Shown: one piece after another, positions 47,501-60,290 of the stretch
Position numbering within the stretch: position 1 is the stretch's first letter
How the letters are laid out: every line of letters starts with the position of its first letter
From: Fistularia commersonii
Lineage: Eukaryota; Chordata; Actinopteri; Syngnathiformes; Fistulariidae
Assembly: GCA_037954325.1 (NCBI GenBank)
Contig: JBBMNZ010000001.1
Coordinates: 12,353,758 to 12,417,757, forward strand
DNA length: 64,000 bases
Direction: 5' to 3'
Translations under genes and position numbers: made by a program
The notes under the pieces: generated by a model
What the model was told of the DNA's origin: nothing
The model's input: only the letters and a program-made list of their open reading frames with translations
Database searches by the model: none

Positions 47501-50500
47501 TGTGGGGAATCTCAGGGAGTGTTTTGTGTAAAACAGGTGACCTTCTGATCGAAGCATGATAAGTCTTCTCTCCATTTTGTTTCTATTGAGTCACACTTCA
47601 TTTTGTTTAAAGTCAATTATGAAGGCAAGAAAGGGTCTGAGATGCCAGAGTTACGTAATAGAGATCTTATGTCTGGTTTTACACGGAAGAGATTGACAGC
47701 TTGGCAGGAGAAGGTAATCACTATCAGACAAGTGCATGGAGACTCTTAGAAGACTAAAGACTATTAACAGCTAATGACACTCAAAACCATATTAAGAACC
47801 TGAAGCAGAGGTCTGAGAGCTCTTGTTGGGGAGAAAATTAGAAAAAAAATTGAATCTCTGTAATGGACAAAGGTAAACAGAACTAGAAGAAAGGGGGGGG
47901 GGGGGGGGGGGGAGTTCCTAACAGGGTCCAGGAGGTGAGTTTGTCACGCAGAGCAGCTACTGTGCACTCCTCCTTCTCTCTCTCTCTCTCCCACTCTGTC
48001 TCTCTTGCTGCGCAAATAAACTCAGTGGAGTTTGAGCTTGCTCTATAACCCCAAAAAACTCTTTCTACGGAATCCACTTGTTTACACACTTGCAGCACAG
48101 TACAATCCAAGGTTTGGTACAGCTCATACACACTTTGGATCTAAAAAGCATATTCAGATTATGTATGGAAAATCCATTTCTCACAATGTTTTTTTTTTTA
48201 TTTCCCATAATATTAAATAAGATTTGATGCTGGGATTTGTCGTCCTGATATCATCATGAGCAGCAAATAGTTCATCATTATTTAAATGATATGAATGAAT
48301 TATCAATACACAGTGTGAATGTGTTCGTGCAAGACAAGCTTAATTCATTATTTCTCCCTTTTTCATTCAAGACAAATTTTAACCAAGTATCGTTAATATT
48401 TCGTAATCTTTTTAGATGACATTTTAACTGGATGCTTTTTTACCAAAGTATTCATTTCGAATGGATCAGCGGCATGTTGCACAAATACTTCTGAAAAGAG
48501 CACAGTGGAAATTATGCAGTGAAATGGCAAACACATTTGGCTGAAATTGGTTTGCATTGCAATTTAACACTTGTCATCATTTAGTTGGTGCAAGTACATT
48601 CTAACTGTGCTGTCTTTGTTAACTTGGTATGACATCAGAGTCTAGGATTCTCTTGACAGAATTCCACTACCTATGCGGCAGATGGGGTCAATGTTATTTG
48701 AGGGATTCAGTTGCGGACTGCCCTGCACTGTTACCTCAAGTGACAATGGCCTGGGAAAAAAAAAAAAGGGAACACCATATAACTATGATGGGACAGCACA
48801 AAATCAAGTACAGCTACAAGAAGGAGCTTTTGATAAGGGTTAACCATGACCTGGATGACTGAGAACCTCCACAGACATAAAGTTGTGGGTCTCTATGAGT
48901 GGCCCTATGTACAACTGGTGACCGATCCGGGGTGTAAGTTGTATAGATTATGAATGAATTACCATGTCGAAACTCTATGAGTCATAAGTATGTTACTATC
49001 AGATTGGAAATTGGAAGTAACACAAGTCTCTGTTGAAATGCACCATTATAATGTACATTTTCTATATTTCTTTTTTTTAATTATTGCTGTTTTATTCACC
49101 AACTGAACACCACACTCATGCAGGAACACGATGTTTCGAAGGTTTGTTTTATAACCTGTGCGAAAAAAAAATTAACCAGTTTTTATCGAAGCAATGCTTT
49201 TGCCTTCACTAATTAAAGGTTTCTCATAAATAACAATTCTTTCTTTAAGTACTTTCTTCAATTCTTTCTTTAAGTACAGTGTAAATATCAGTCAACAAAT
49301 CAGGAAATAATTTCCTCAGTGCGTAAAAGAACAGACCCAACCACAACTATCAGCTGACGGAGTCCCACTTTTCTATGAATTGTAAAAAAAAAAAAAAAAA
49401 ACCTGTTCCTTTTATTCAGAAACAATTCTGGTACAACTGAAAATGTGATGGTCTACTTTGTTTTGCTTTGTTTTTTTTCTTTTACTTTTTTCCAGCTGGA
49501 CCTTGTACTGTGTGACTTTTTTTCGTTTTCAGTCGCGTTCAAAGAAATTGTCTAGCCGTCATAATAGTCACGTACCAATCCTCATGCACCACTGTCTTTC
49601 AGAGAGGAGGAACAGTGTGAGAACAACGGTCAGGGGAAAAACAGAACCCTTTGTTCTTCCTTCACCCTAACGGTCCTGGCATGGCTTTTAATTAACTGGC
49701 GCTCTGCCTGCCAGCCATATCGGGCATTAAGTGGGCAGGAGGCCACTTTGGCATCAATATAGATCATCATCATCATCATTATCAAAGGCACGGCTACAGT
49801 GTTCTGTTAAGTGTATTACAAAGAATAGTGTCCTGCCCAGGCAGTAATCCCTGCTCCCTAGGAGCTGGTGAGGAGTAACCTAGCGAGGAGATGTCTCTGC
49901 CGTTCACCGGTACCAAACTCATCTCTGTTTCGCATTATTTCAAAAATACATAATTATCTGCCGACCAGAAAAACAACGAGATGCAACGCGGCAATGAAAA
50001 ATTAACAGGACGACCTCTTTATATAAACATACCAATAAACATTCAAGAAATATTTCCTGTCTAATAGCGTGTGAAAATAAAGCAAAAACAAAAATCCGTG
50101 GCCTCTACCCAGTGCCAGTGTGAGAGGTAGCCAAGTCTTCGACCTTGGAGAAACATGTTATCTCTGTCTTGGTTTATTTTCCTTCACAAAACTCGACTCA
50201 CAGTGCTTTTGTAACCAACTAAGACTGGCAGCTTGAAACAAAGATCGTGAAAATAGCTGTGGACATATGTAAGCAAAAGCGTGTCATTCATCATCTACCA
50301 AAACCACAGCTACGACTGGATATGTGTCTTTTGTTGTGGGTAATGTTTGTTTGTGTCAGGCTGAATGGAAATCCCCCAACACTGTTCCTACTGAGGTCTG
50401 GGCTACAGGAGTGACAGTAAGAAACATACTGATCCTCCTCTGTTTGAGAACACTTAACCAAGCACTGCTAAACACATAGATAAAAAAGCCCCAAACAAGA

Positions 50501-51800
50501 AACCTCACTATCTTTTAGTTTTGCGTGTCTGTTAGTGTATGTATCAAGTTGGATTGCGTCTCTGGGAAAAGGGTGTGATTAATGAGCGTATGAAGAAACC
50601 AAAGTTGGTGGTCATATATCTTAACACACTTAACTGTGAAAGGAATGTTCACTTGATTCACTGCACAGACTTTTAAAAAGAAAACCTAAAAAGTGCAGCG
50701 GGCTGACACAACAGCAAGCTCTGACAAGAACAGACCTAGAAAAATGTGGCTTCACTCACCTAAGGAGAGTGCAAAGTGATTTTTTTTATGCAGTTGCAGA
50801 GTGTGTGAGTGTTTTTCAACCACTCCTGTCATCATAGCCCATGCAGCCTTTTACTCTTGTGTAACCTGAAGATCAGGTGAGTAAGGGAACATATCATGGA
50901 ACAGGACAGACAGATTTTTTTCTTTTTCACTGCAATCAGAGCAAACCTTCGGGTTTGAGGGTGGGTGGGAAGTCAGTCTCTTCAAACATCCCCAGAGCAA
51001 GCAAACAAACGCAACTCTGAGTGGAGAAGCAGGATATTCACAGGAACATGCTGCTCTTTTCTGTAGACATTGTTTTAAAAGGTCCCAAAACAAAGTTGCT
51101 ATCGTGACTTGAAAATGGAAGTCTGAAAATTTCAGGGTCAATGTTTCAAAAATATATAACACATGGTCCCAGACACAACAGTATGTTAAAACATATTTCT
51201 AAAATCTGAGACACTGCACTCCCCTGAGAAGACCCCCACCCCTTGAGGTTCAAATACCTCCCTTGTTTCTTTTCAGAGTCTAGGGTTCTCTTGACAGGAA
51301 GAATGACATGCAATAAATATTCACCAGAATGTCTAGTGTCTTTGAACCACATCTTAAAATGGATAATACAACTATTTAATAGTACAACTTAAAAAAACGA
51401 ATGCATTGTTCTTTTACTTCTCTAACTTAGCCCTGCTGGTAGGCTGACTACTACTAAGAAAACCATGATAATAAAGGGAATCTTGATCATGTTGCGGGCT
51501 CTTACCATGACTGTTTCCCTGTTGGTAGGCCTGCTTTCCCGACTTCTGTCCTGCCTTGTTTCCACCAGCGTTTCCAGAACTGTGTCCATCCAACGACAAG
51601 TTAAGTGCGGGACCTAGACCGAGACCCTTCTCGTTTGCTGCGAATTTCTTCAGTTTCTTGCCTTTCAGCCAACTGATAGCTCGGCCCAGGGAGCGACTGC
51701 GCTTCTTCCTACCCCTTTTACTATGTCTCTCCTGGGCAAATATCTCAACCACATCCCGGGGAAGCAGCTCCCCAAAGCCCATTGAGTCACGGTTTGACAT
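35114..51800 (-). CDS. nhsl3: NHS-like protein 3 (KIAA1522 homologue)
   Basis: Seven coding exons on the complement strand keep phase at every join: 51506-51800, 40560-40706, 40384-40427, 40149-40284, 39825-39935, 35623-39633 and 35114-35175. The product is 1601 residues, against about 1035 for human KIAA1522. The family is NHS-like, proline-rich and cytoplasmic; actin and cell-edge roles are known for relatives, but the molecular function of this member is poorly defined. Matches to human KIAA1522 include ENVFIEASRPKYLEDLHSEA (about 112-131), GSTFRP plus RRHRRTVVGIPRHVQKELG (about 208-245), SPVMSISPQAAYMSKIIPNA (about 344), RAPPPPSRSYSLH, STANFIFSKSNKK (about 1495) and the short final exon (EKTNGSV). 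The middle is Pro/Ser-rich with polyproline runs and KEVSP-like repeats. The start at 51800 is the first ATG of a basic N-terminal exon (KRGRKKRSRSLGRAISWLK); other first exons are possible. Confidence 0.93.
35623..39633 (-). other. nhsl3: nhsl3 giant exon (4011 bases)
   Basis: This single exon encodes about 1336 residues. It starts after the acceptor TTTTATCAG and ends with the donor AAGG|GTAAGG. A reading frame that ignores this donor would stop 15 bases later; using the donor leads in phase to the 20-codon terminal exon at 35114-35175, which resembles the human C-terminus. Long open frames on the plus strand across this exon are antisense shadows. Confidence 0.88.
41509..41540. repeat. (CA)n microsatellite
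   Basis: About 16 CA units directly preceding TATATA and the transposon at 41547. Confidence 0.95.
41547..41865. mobile_element. Internally deleted Tc1/mariner-type element
   Basis: The left end ACTGCTCAAAAAAATAAAGG and the right end (reverse complement identical over at least 20 bases) form terminal inverted repeats set in TA-rich DNA, as expected for TA-targeting Tc1/mariner elements. No transposase remains. The ends match my memory of a widespread fish Tc1-like family. Confidence 0.88.
46375..46505. repeat. Dispersed teleost repeat fragment
   Basis: The blocks GGGGTTCAGTGTCTTGCTCA, GGGAATCAAACCAGG and TCAGCCACACCACCCC are typical of a common fish repeat that ends in an 'AATCGAACC ... GCCAC' stretch. 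It has no definable ends and the family is not named. Confidence 0.55.
47893..47912. repeat. Poly(G) run
   Basis: Twenty consecutive G on the plus strand. Length is likely uncertain in sequencing and the run may form a G-quadruplex. Confidence 0.9.
48890..48958 (+). repeat. 3' fragment of the SINE-like family
   Basis: It resembles the 'GGCCCTATGT...CTGGTGACCG.TCC.GGGTGTA...GTATAGAT.ATGAATGAAT' part of the family seen at 11670 and 29190, with an internal deletion. Confidence 0.5.
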
Positions 51801-51824
51801 ACCACCTCTGCCTGGAGTTACACC
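51506..51824 (-). other. nhsl3: nhsl3 first coding exon with upstream splice acceptor
   Basis: The exon is bounded by a strong acceptor (pyrimidine tract then TTTTTCAG, before 51824) and the donor CATG|GTAAGA. The ATG at 51798-51800 lies 25 bases inside it. So at least one more upstream exon, non-coding or coding, must exist beyond 51824. The phase-1 end joins to the exon at 40706, forming an alanine codon. Confidence 0.8.
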
Positions 51825-54800
51825 CTGAAAAAGATAAAGAGGACAGAAAAGTTAGACAGTGACTGAATCATTTTCATTTCAGTACCACACATACTGGCTA
51901 CTGTTGGAGTCTATTTAAGAGGTCATTTGTATCCTTTACTGAAACTATACATTTCAGGTGACACCACCACATAATCACTGACATTATTTGTTTGGAGACA
52001 TTGAAAAGTCAAAAACCCAACAGATTAAGTGTCTGATTCAGATGTGTCATTTGCTGCTGCAGTCCACAGTAACAAGCAATGCTGGAAGGAAAACAAATGC
52101 AGAAAATTCAGTGACATTCAAAGCAAAAGTCAAAATACGGCTACAAAGAACTTTTCATACATGGTGCCATAAAGGTTCAAAATTATTTATATTTATTTAA
52201 TACTGGCCTACTCTTGGGTTTCATTTTGTTTTCAGCAATTTTTGTGATGGATTCAGGTGCAACCGCTGCCTGCTTCTCTGCTGTAGCTTATCCTACTTGC
52301 CAGTCTTGGCAACATGATTTCTGGAGGTCAAACGTCTTGCAAAGAATTGAAAGTTTTCATAATTTCGAGCTATCAGGCAGGGCAAAAAAAAAAGAAGAAG
52401 TCAAACCTGGTCAACAGTGATGACCGTAAAGCCCCCTTCAATTGTGCACTACAAATTATCCTCAGATAAGTCTACATGAAGGTCTATGTTGGGAATCTTC
52501 ATCCCTGGTCCAAACACTGGTATCACACATCAGGCACTTACTGTGTATGATACAGCAGCACTTTGAGAATGTTTGAATCTGTGACCCCATCAAGTGACTG
52601 GAGGTAAAGACAAACATCACCTGCTTTTGAAGTATATGTTGTTAAAGCAACGAATGGGAGCTTTTTCTAACTTAAAGAAACAACGAGATTCAGTCCTTTC
52701 AGAAATGACTGCTGTAAATAAAACACTGTCTTTCAGCTGTATGGTAGAAGCAGAAGCGCGTGTCCATATCTAGGATCAATTTACTGTGTATCGGCCAGAA
52801 TTGGGATTTGTCTGTAAGGAACTACATAAAATTGCACTCCAAATTAAATACAGCCTTGGACATGTTTCCAATTCCTCAAACTACCGCATTTACGTGCGTG
52901 AGTGTCTATTTGTGTCTCTGTGGGCACTGCTCATTCAGCCCACATGGCTAGCTGACTGAGACCACCCCCCTGTGCCTCCAAACTAAACTTCACAGTTCTG
53001 TAAAGAAAGACCTGGCACCGCTCCCTTCATTCCATAGCATGGAGTCATAATTCACCAAGCCGCAACCCCGGGCTCATGCACAGTGAAACACAGTTGCAAC
53101 AGCACGCTGGGTAATGCTACACAGTAGAAAAAATAAACATTCACCATTGTGCAATTTGGTCTTAAGAAAAGTATCCTTTCAAATCACAAATACTTGTTTC
53201 ACAGTCCCTCTATTTATCTTTTTTATCTTCTTTCATTTTCATTTTGATGAGTTTATTGCCTCCCAACCACCGTCCATCCCTCCACCCATCCCCGTCCTTC
53301 CTCCTCCTGAGGATTTGCAGCATACCTTGGACGCCTTCCGGGTGCATACTTTATTAGATATTTATCTACTAATCACAGGTTAAAAGTGTGAACAGACTTT
53401 TAAGGATGACAATAGTCAGAGCTTTTAAATATGCAGGAAGAAAACAAAAGAAGTTAGTGAAGGAGCAATGAAACTCAATCACCAGAGTTGGTGAAAGGTT
53501 TTTGGAAACTGTGATGTTTTTTTTGGAAAATGCTGCGGACAACATTCGACAATATTCAGCACAAGCAGCGTATTAACAGATGTAAACCTCTTTAAGTCTT
53601 TTGGTGCACTTTATTTCTCAGCAGAGTTACTCGATAAGCACATGAGTCACGTTGTCGGGAGCACACATGCAGTATACTACTCGTCCAAATAACTTCTTGT
53701 CTTCAAAGCAAGAGAACCAGTTTGAATGCTCATTGGATGGTTTTTGGCCAAACATCCCATGTTCAAAGCTAAATGCCTGACAAACATGAATAATAGATTA
53801 ACTTTTTATTAATTATATCTTCAGAAAGTAATTTTGGGAACATGAAAATATCCTTCCAAACACTGGTGGGTGACTTAAAGTTAAAAATGGCTCTTGCCTC
53901 AGCAGGGCAAGGACCAGTTGAAGTTTAAATTCTTCAAAACTTTTGTGTATATGGTTGCTTTTTAAATACTTAATCAGTCTTAATGTAGCCAAGAGTTTTT
54001 TTTTTTTATCTTTTACATTACATTACATTACATTGCATTACATTACATTGCATTTGGCAGATGCTTTTATCCAAATGCAGCACATCACTACCAGGCTGTA
54101 TTGAAAAGTACTTTTAGAACCATTTATCTTCTTGCAGGAAAAACCAAAAACCAGGTTTTTCAGCTTTAATCAACAGCAATTCAAAAATGACACACACACC
54201 AATGACAGCAGAGCTGTGAGAGACAGCAGTCCAGCTAAAATCTGTCTTGAAATTTTCCCTTGGCGGCCAGGATAAGGTTCCAGATTGTGTGAAAGATATG
54301 TAGTAGCCTTCGCTCCACCAAATGTTGTGCATATCGTTGAAGAGCTTGTGTTTCTTAACACAAAGGAAATCACTAACCCGTGATTGAAAAAAATTAAAAG
54401 AACAGTGACTGATTTTTCAACCATACATGAATCATGGAAATGTATATAACTGAACTGTTAGATCTCAGAATTCGAATAATAATCAGAACTCACTCATGGG
54501 GAAAAGTGATAGGTTGGTTATTTTTTAGCCCGAGGGATGCTGAGAAAGTAACAGCGCCCTTGAATCACAGTGGAACAGTTGGTAAAAACTAGAATTCATC
54601 ATTGTACCACCAAGGTAGACTCCCCAGTAGACCAGACAAGAAATGACTCATCTCACCATTTCAATGGTGGAACTATCTGCTTTACAAGTAATTTGTAAGA
54701 GCTGATTGATTTTCAAACACTTTTGGGGTTTACTTCAGTAAACCACACACCTCAGAACAGTAGTAAGTTTCAAACTTAAAGTACCAACATCTTTCTTCCA

Positions 54801-57800
54801 AGATGGGTGTTTGCAACACACCATAACATGGTGGATCCTATTGTAACAGAGGACATGACCAGACCGAATCATTTCTGTTAAGTCAAATTTGCAGCACAAA
54901 AATGCTATGTGCGCTCTGGGGCTGTGGTTTCCAGACTGGCCCCAGTCCTGCTCCAGCAAGCATGTGCTCCAACACGCTGTTTACTTATCCTTCACAAAAG
55001 ATGTCAGCCTTTCACATTGGACTGGAGGCACCACTCAAACACTACAAACCTCAAGCCAGTGTCAATACCTGCTGCACTGGTATTGACTTGAGTATGTACA
55101 CATTAGCTCCAAGTAAAGCTGGGACTGATAATACTTTAAAATAATAGACAGTGAAGCTCAGCATATCTGAATATGTCGGGCATTCAATTTTTTAATCTGG
55201 AATTTTTAGAGCAGTGGTTTATTGAGCTTGAGGTTACACCATCCTAAGCATATTTGATTCTCTACTCCAGCTTCGAGCAGTTGGGTCAATAGTTTTTGAA
55301 AAAAAAAAAAAAAAGGAAAGAAAAACCTCTGGCACCTGCTTTGCCTGACGCTAAACATAGAGGCAAAGCAGATAACTAGACCCAAATCCAGTCTGCTATA
55401 TGATGGATCTTTGCTAAACTAAAGACAATTAAATGTGGCAAATGCACTTGTTACATTTAGAGTAGAAAATATGTTTGCAAGGCAAACCTTCATAATTCTG
55501 TTTTCAAAGATGGATTTATCACACACTGTCACGCAGAGAAATTAAGATATAAACTTCTGAAATGCGACAAACTGATCCAATGTGGTAAGAAAGTGAGTTT
55601 AAATGTGTCACTGAGGACTATGATCCTGTTGGATCAGTTCAATAATGCAAGCCATGGACTTTGTTTGTCCAGGGGCCTGTGACAAAGCTCCTGTTTTTAA
55701 GGTCAAGTGCTATCATTATCAACACCAGCAAATACAAGCATTATGAATTTGGTAGGTTCTGCTAGGAGAACAATGTCTACAGGAACTGAGGCTCTGAGTC
55801 ACACAGACAAGGCTGACAAACCACTGCTTTATGGGGATAAGGTAAGACCCAGAGGGAGTGGCAGTGATCAGGGCAACCACCTTTATTTGAATTAGAACAG
55901 GCTCAGCGTAACCGGTGGGTCATTCACATCTGCATGCGTACGAAATGTCAGATATACATCGCCCAACTTAGCTGACGGTGAAGGGGTGAGGGTCCAGCCC
56001 ACTGAAGTTAGATTTTGTGAAAATGAAATGGCCAACAACCTAGTATTCCCCTAGGGGGAAAATGATTATGATTCCTTTTGTCCTGGGCCTTAACACCAGC
56101 AACACGCACTTTACAGTAACAGGCTGTTTGGACAGCAAGGATCAAAACTACTCAGGGTTAATGGCAAGTGTTTTGCAACTGTTTGGAAACGCTGAAGTTA
56201 CTGGGCGTTGCCTGCCTTCTCTGTTCATTATCAAACAAAGGAGGGAGATGCCACTCAAGAGCAGACTTAAACAACTCTTGTTTCTGAAAAACAATAGTTT
56301 CTTTTTTACATATGTACACCGGTAATCCATGCAGTGACTGAGGCTTTTTTGCGAAAACCGATGGGTTTCTTTAGTTTTTAGTTTCTGAGTCTTATTATTT
56401 CAAGCAGGGAAGTGGACACCTAATAAGAATCTGAAAGTCTCACAAAGATCCAAATTCCAAATTTGTGGGTCCAGAATGGCCACAGTTTCTGACAACTGAA
56501 TTTCAAACCATCAGTGTAAATACAAAAATAGTAAAGGGTTAAAGCCAAAAGAATATCCCTTACTGAGATTATGTTGTCCTTTTTCTCCCCTGCAGAGAGG
56601 ATAAAGTTTCAGAAAAAGATCATGTGGGTAATGGCAGTGATAAAAATAACACAACACAAAAGCAAAACAAGATTGCTCTGTAAGGCAATACTGACACCAA
56701 TAAACCAAAATATGAAAGTGTTCGTGATTTTTTTGTCTGTTTGTGTGCGTCTGTGTGTGTGCGTGCATGCAGGTGGTGCAGGTTGTGGACAGGGTAAAGT
56801 GGCGTGCAGTGAAGCCACTGTTGCTGTGCAGCAGCTTGTCTGCTAGGAGAAGTGGCTGCATTCCAGAGAGATTGATAATTACCAACTGAGGAACTCTTCT
56901 TTCCCAATGTGCTTTCACCCTCCCAACTTCTGCGTGCCTCCCCTCCTCTCATTCTGCCACTTGCCCACCTCCTCCACACTGCGCGCCCCTCATACGGTGG
57001 ACTCAGAGAATGACAGAGCCACTTAAAAAAAAGGAAAGGGTATAATAGATGACGCATGACCATCATTTTGAGATAACATGTTGCTCTGCACCCTAAAATT
57101 ATTTTGAATGAAGGCTTTTCAGAGGGAGAACACAAATATTTAGACTCAAGGGTGAAGAAGGCAGATGTGTAATTTATGCAATGTGTGCACCACTAAATAA
57201 GAGAATATGTATGTTTATGTGTATGTGTGTGTGTGTTGGGAAGTTGACTTTTTTAATGCTGAGAAAGCTGTACAGTATATAGTACAAATCCATACAATTA
57301 GAAGCATGCCTGCTTATAAACTTTCTAGCAATAGAAAGAGGAACTATCAACTATATCCCAATCTCAACAAAGACTGACAAATAGTATGTTGTAAGGCTTC
57401 TAATACTTCTCACCCCTTCCAACCCAAAGTACAGATTAGTGGAAAAGCAACAAAATGTTTGCCATTTTTGCTTTTTGATAAATCAATTTTCTGCCCATAC
57501 TGTGAAAAATCTAGGATGTTTGTTTGCCTTGTTTTGTTTTCTAATTTTGGACAGAAATCATTTTCCATCGCTCTGTTGATCAATTCATGATTCTGATTAT
57601 TTCTATGAGTACATTTATTAATCAGATTGTATCATAAAACATGCAGTACCCTCAGATACATTTATTATGTTTTAATCCATATGGTTCGGTTTTACCAAGA
57701 AACATTTTTGACAAGACTTTCCACCTGGCTCTTGCTGAGCTGTAGTCCTGCATTCCACACAAAGTCAAGAGAACGTTTGCTTTTTTCCGACAAATATTAG

Positions 57801-57825
57801 CTTATCTAAATCAAAATTAAATTTC
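51825..57825. other. Upstream of nhsl3, no certain gene
   Basis: No exon was recognised. A further upstream nhsl3 exon is required by the acceptor at 51824 but could not be placed. An ACATT-type repeat lies at 54014-54080. Confidence 0.45.
54014..54080 (+). repeat. (ACATT)n-associated teleost element, short copy
   Basis: Tandem ACATT units are followed by TTGGCAGATGCTTTTATCCA. The same layout appears at 63662-63730. Confidence 0.75.
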
Positions 57826-60126
57826 CCCATGATGAAGAAAAACATCGGATAAAGTCTTCCCTTGCCCTTGCCCCCTTTCCTGCGCCAGGCCCGGGGGCGG
57901 GGCTCGATGGTGAGCACCTCGTGACTGGCCCTTCACCCATAGAGCACAGCCCCGAGGACTGACATGGGTCCCTCTTCCCTTGGGCTCACCTGGACGGGAG
58001 CATGAGGTCTGAAACCAGGCCTCGCAAGAGGAGCTGGACTCTTTTTTTGGAGTTGCCCCAGGTGAGAGCCACCGGGCAGGTGTGAGCATATTGAATGCCT
58101 CCCGACTCGGTGCTTGTGGTGGACGAGAGGGTATCCTCCCTCCACCTTCAGGTGGGAGGATAGGTTCTGACTGTTGTTTCCAGCTATGCACCCAACAATA
58201 GCTCAGTTAACCCACCCTTCTTGGGGTCCCTAGAGGGGCTGCTAGAGAGCGCTCCTACCGGGGACTCCCTTGTCCTACTGGGAGACTTCAATGCTCACGT
58301 GGGCAATGACAGAGCGACTTAGAATGGCATGATTGGGAGGAGTGCCCTCCCCCCCTGAACCCGAGTGGTGTCTTGTTAATGTACCTCTGTGCTCGCCACA
58401 GATTTTCCATAACAAATACCATGTCCAGTCCGGAGCTGCGGCCGTAAGGCAGTCAGCGCCTGTCTGGGCCACAACCCTCAAACCCGCTGGTGGACCCCAG
58501 CGGTGAGGGATGCTGTCAAACTGAAGAAGGAGTCCTTTCATGCCTTTCTGGCCTGTGCGGCTTGAGGTACCAGCAGGTAGCATGCAGCTTTGGTGGTTGC
58601 CGAGGCAAAAACTCAACCTCCTAAACCCCGTTGAAACACCTAACAACGAGGAAGCAGAGCCAGGGGACTCTGGGGTGGACACACCTATTTTCGAGGCTGA
58701 AGTTGCTGAAGTAGTCAAATAGCTCTTCAGTAGTGGGGTCCTGGGGTTGGATGAGGTTTGCCCTGGGTACCTCAAGGTTCCGGATGCTGGGGGCTGTCCG
58801 GTAGGGCTGACACATCTCTGCCACATTGTGTGGATGTCGGGGGCAGTGCCACTGAACTGGCAGACTGGGGTGGTGATCCCCTTTTTAAAAAGGGCGATCG
58901 GAGGGTGTGCTCCAACTATGAGGGAAATCACACTCCTCGGCTTCCTTACAAGATCTATTCAACGGTGCTGGACAGGAGGGTCTGCCGGGTCTTTGAGCCT
59001 CGGATCCAGGAGGAGCAATGTGGTTTTCATCCTGGTCGTGGAACAGTGGACCAGCTCTATACCCTTAGCGGGGTCCTCGAGGGGGCATGGGAGTTTGCCC
59101 AACCAGTCTACATGTGTTTTGTGGATCTGGAGAAGGCATTCGAGTGTCTCGTGTCTCACAGGCAATCCTGTGGGGGGTGATCTGGGAGTATGTGGTATCG
59201 AACCCCGTTATACAGTCTGTTCGGTCCCTGTATGATAGGTGTCGGACTCTTGTTGGTTGTAAGTCGGACCCGTTTACAGTGAGAGTTGGACTCCGCCAAG
59301 GCTGCCCTTTGTCATCGATTCTGCTCATAACTTTCATGGACAAAATTTTTAGCCACAGCCAGAGCATTGAGGGGATCTGGTTTGGTGGCCACAGGATCGA
59401 GTCTTCACATCTGAGACCATGGTGCTCAACTGGAAATGGGTGGAATGCCCACTATGGGTTGGGGAAGAGGTCCTGCCCCAAGTGGAGGAGTTCAAGTATC
59501 TTGGGGTCAACTGAGGGGAGATGGAACGGGAGATCAACAGGCAGATCAGTGCAGCGTCTGCAGTGATGCGGACTCTGTATCAGTCTGTCGTGATGAAGAG
59601 GGAGCTGAGCCGGAAGGCGAAGCTCTCAATCTACTGGTCGATCTAAGTTCCCGCTTTAACCTATGGTCACAAGCTGTGGGTAGTGACCGAAAGAACAAGA
59701 TCGTGGATACAAGCGGCCGAAATGAGTTTTCTCCGCAGGGTGGCCAAACTCTCCCTTAGAGATAGGGTGAGAAGTTCGGTCATATGGGAAGAACTTGGTG
59801 TAGAGCCACTGTTCCTCCGCATCGAGAGGAGTCAGCTGAGGTTGCTCGGGTGTCCGGTCAGGATGCCTCCTGGACGACTCCTGGGGGAGGTATTCCAGGC
59901 ATGTCCATCTGGTAGGAGACCACGTGAAAGACCCAGGACACTATGTTTCCAGGCTGGCCTCGGAACGCCCTGGGGTCCCCCTAGAGGAGCTGGACCACCT
60001 GGGGAGAAGTAGGTCTGGGCCACACTGCTCCAGCTGCTGCCCCTGTGACCCGGTAAGTGGGGGAAGATGGATGGATGGATGGATGGATGGATGGATGGAT
60101 GGATGGATGGATGGATGGATGGATGG
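57826..60126 (+). mobile_element. Rex3-like (RTE clade) non-LTR retrotransposon, decayed
   Basis: In order: an endonuclease end (LLGDFNAHVGND near 58280), then reverse transcriptase pieces in shifting frames: KKGDRRVCSNYEGN near 58890, EEQCGFHPGRGTVDQLYTLS, YMCFVDLEKAFE near 59115, VRVGLRQGCPLSSIL near 59285. A C-terminal part follows ([40 protein letters not shown]). Frameshifts and stops show it is dead. The 3' end is a long GATG tail, a hallmark reported for Rex3. A 13-base near-perfect direct repeat (AAAATTA[A/C]ATTTC at 57813-57825 and 60127-60139) is the probable target-site duplication. Confidence 0.87.
60067..60126. repeat. (GATG)n tail of the LINE
   Basis: About 15 tandem GATG units form the 3' end of the Rex3-like element. 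Confidence 0.95.
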
Positions 60127-60290
60127 AAAATTACATTTCTATGTCTTGCTTAATCCAATAAACTAGAAAGATGTTCTCGAGTACACTTTCTTTCAGTTTG
60201 TTTCCTTGCAAAAAGGGGACACAATTTTACGTGTACATGTCAACCTGCTGGCATATTTTACTTGCTTGCAGAGGTTGCTAGGGTTTAAAC

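Larger units (their letters stand above)
40707..51505 (-). other. nhsl3: nhsl3 long first intron in the coding region (10.8 kb)
   Basis: No nested gene was found. It contains a (CA)n array (41509-41540), a Tc1/mariner-type element (41547-41865), a (CA)n run near 44396-44419, a dispersed repeat (46375-46505), a 20-G run (47893-47912) and a SINE-like fragment (48890-48958). The stretches at about 44430-44770 and 49660-49970 are more complex and less AT-rich than their surroundings and could be conserved non-coding elements. Confidence 0.8.

Noticed and set aside
56620..57135. 171-residue minus-strand frame
   Set aside because: No recognisable domain, contains a Thr/His stretch from a GT-rich repeat, and has irregular composition.
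57817..58931. Minus-strand frames of 124 and 218 residues
   Set aside because: They are antisense to the Rex3-like LINE.
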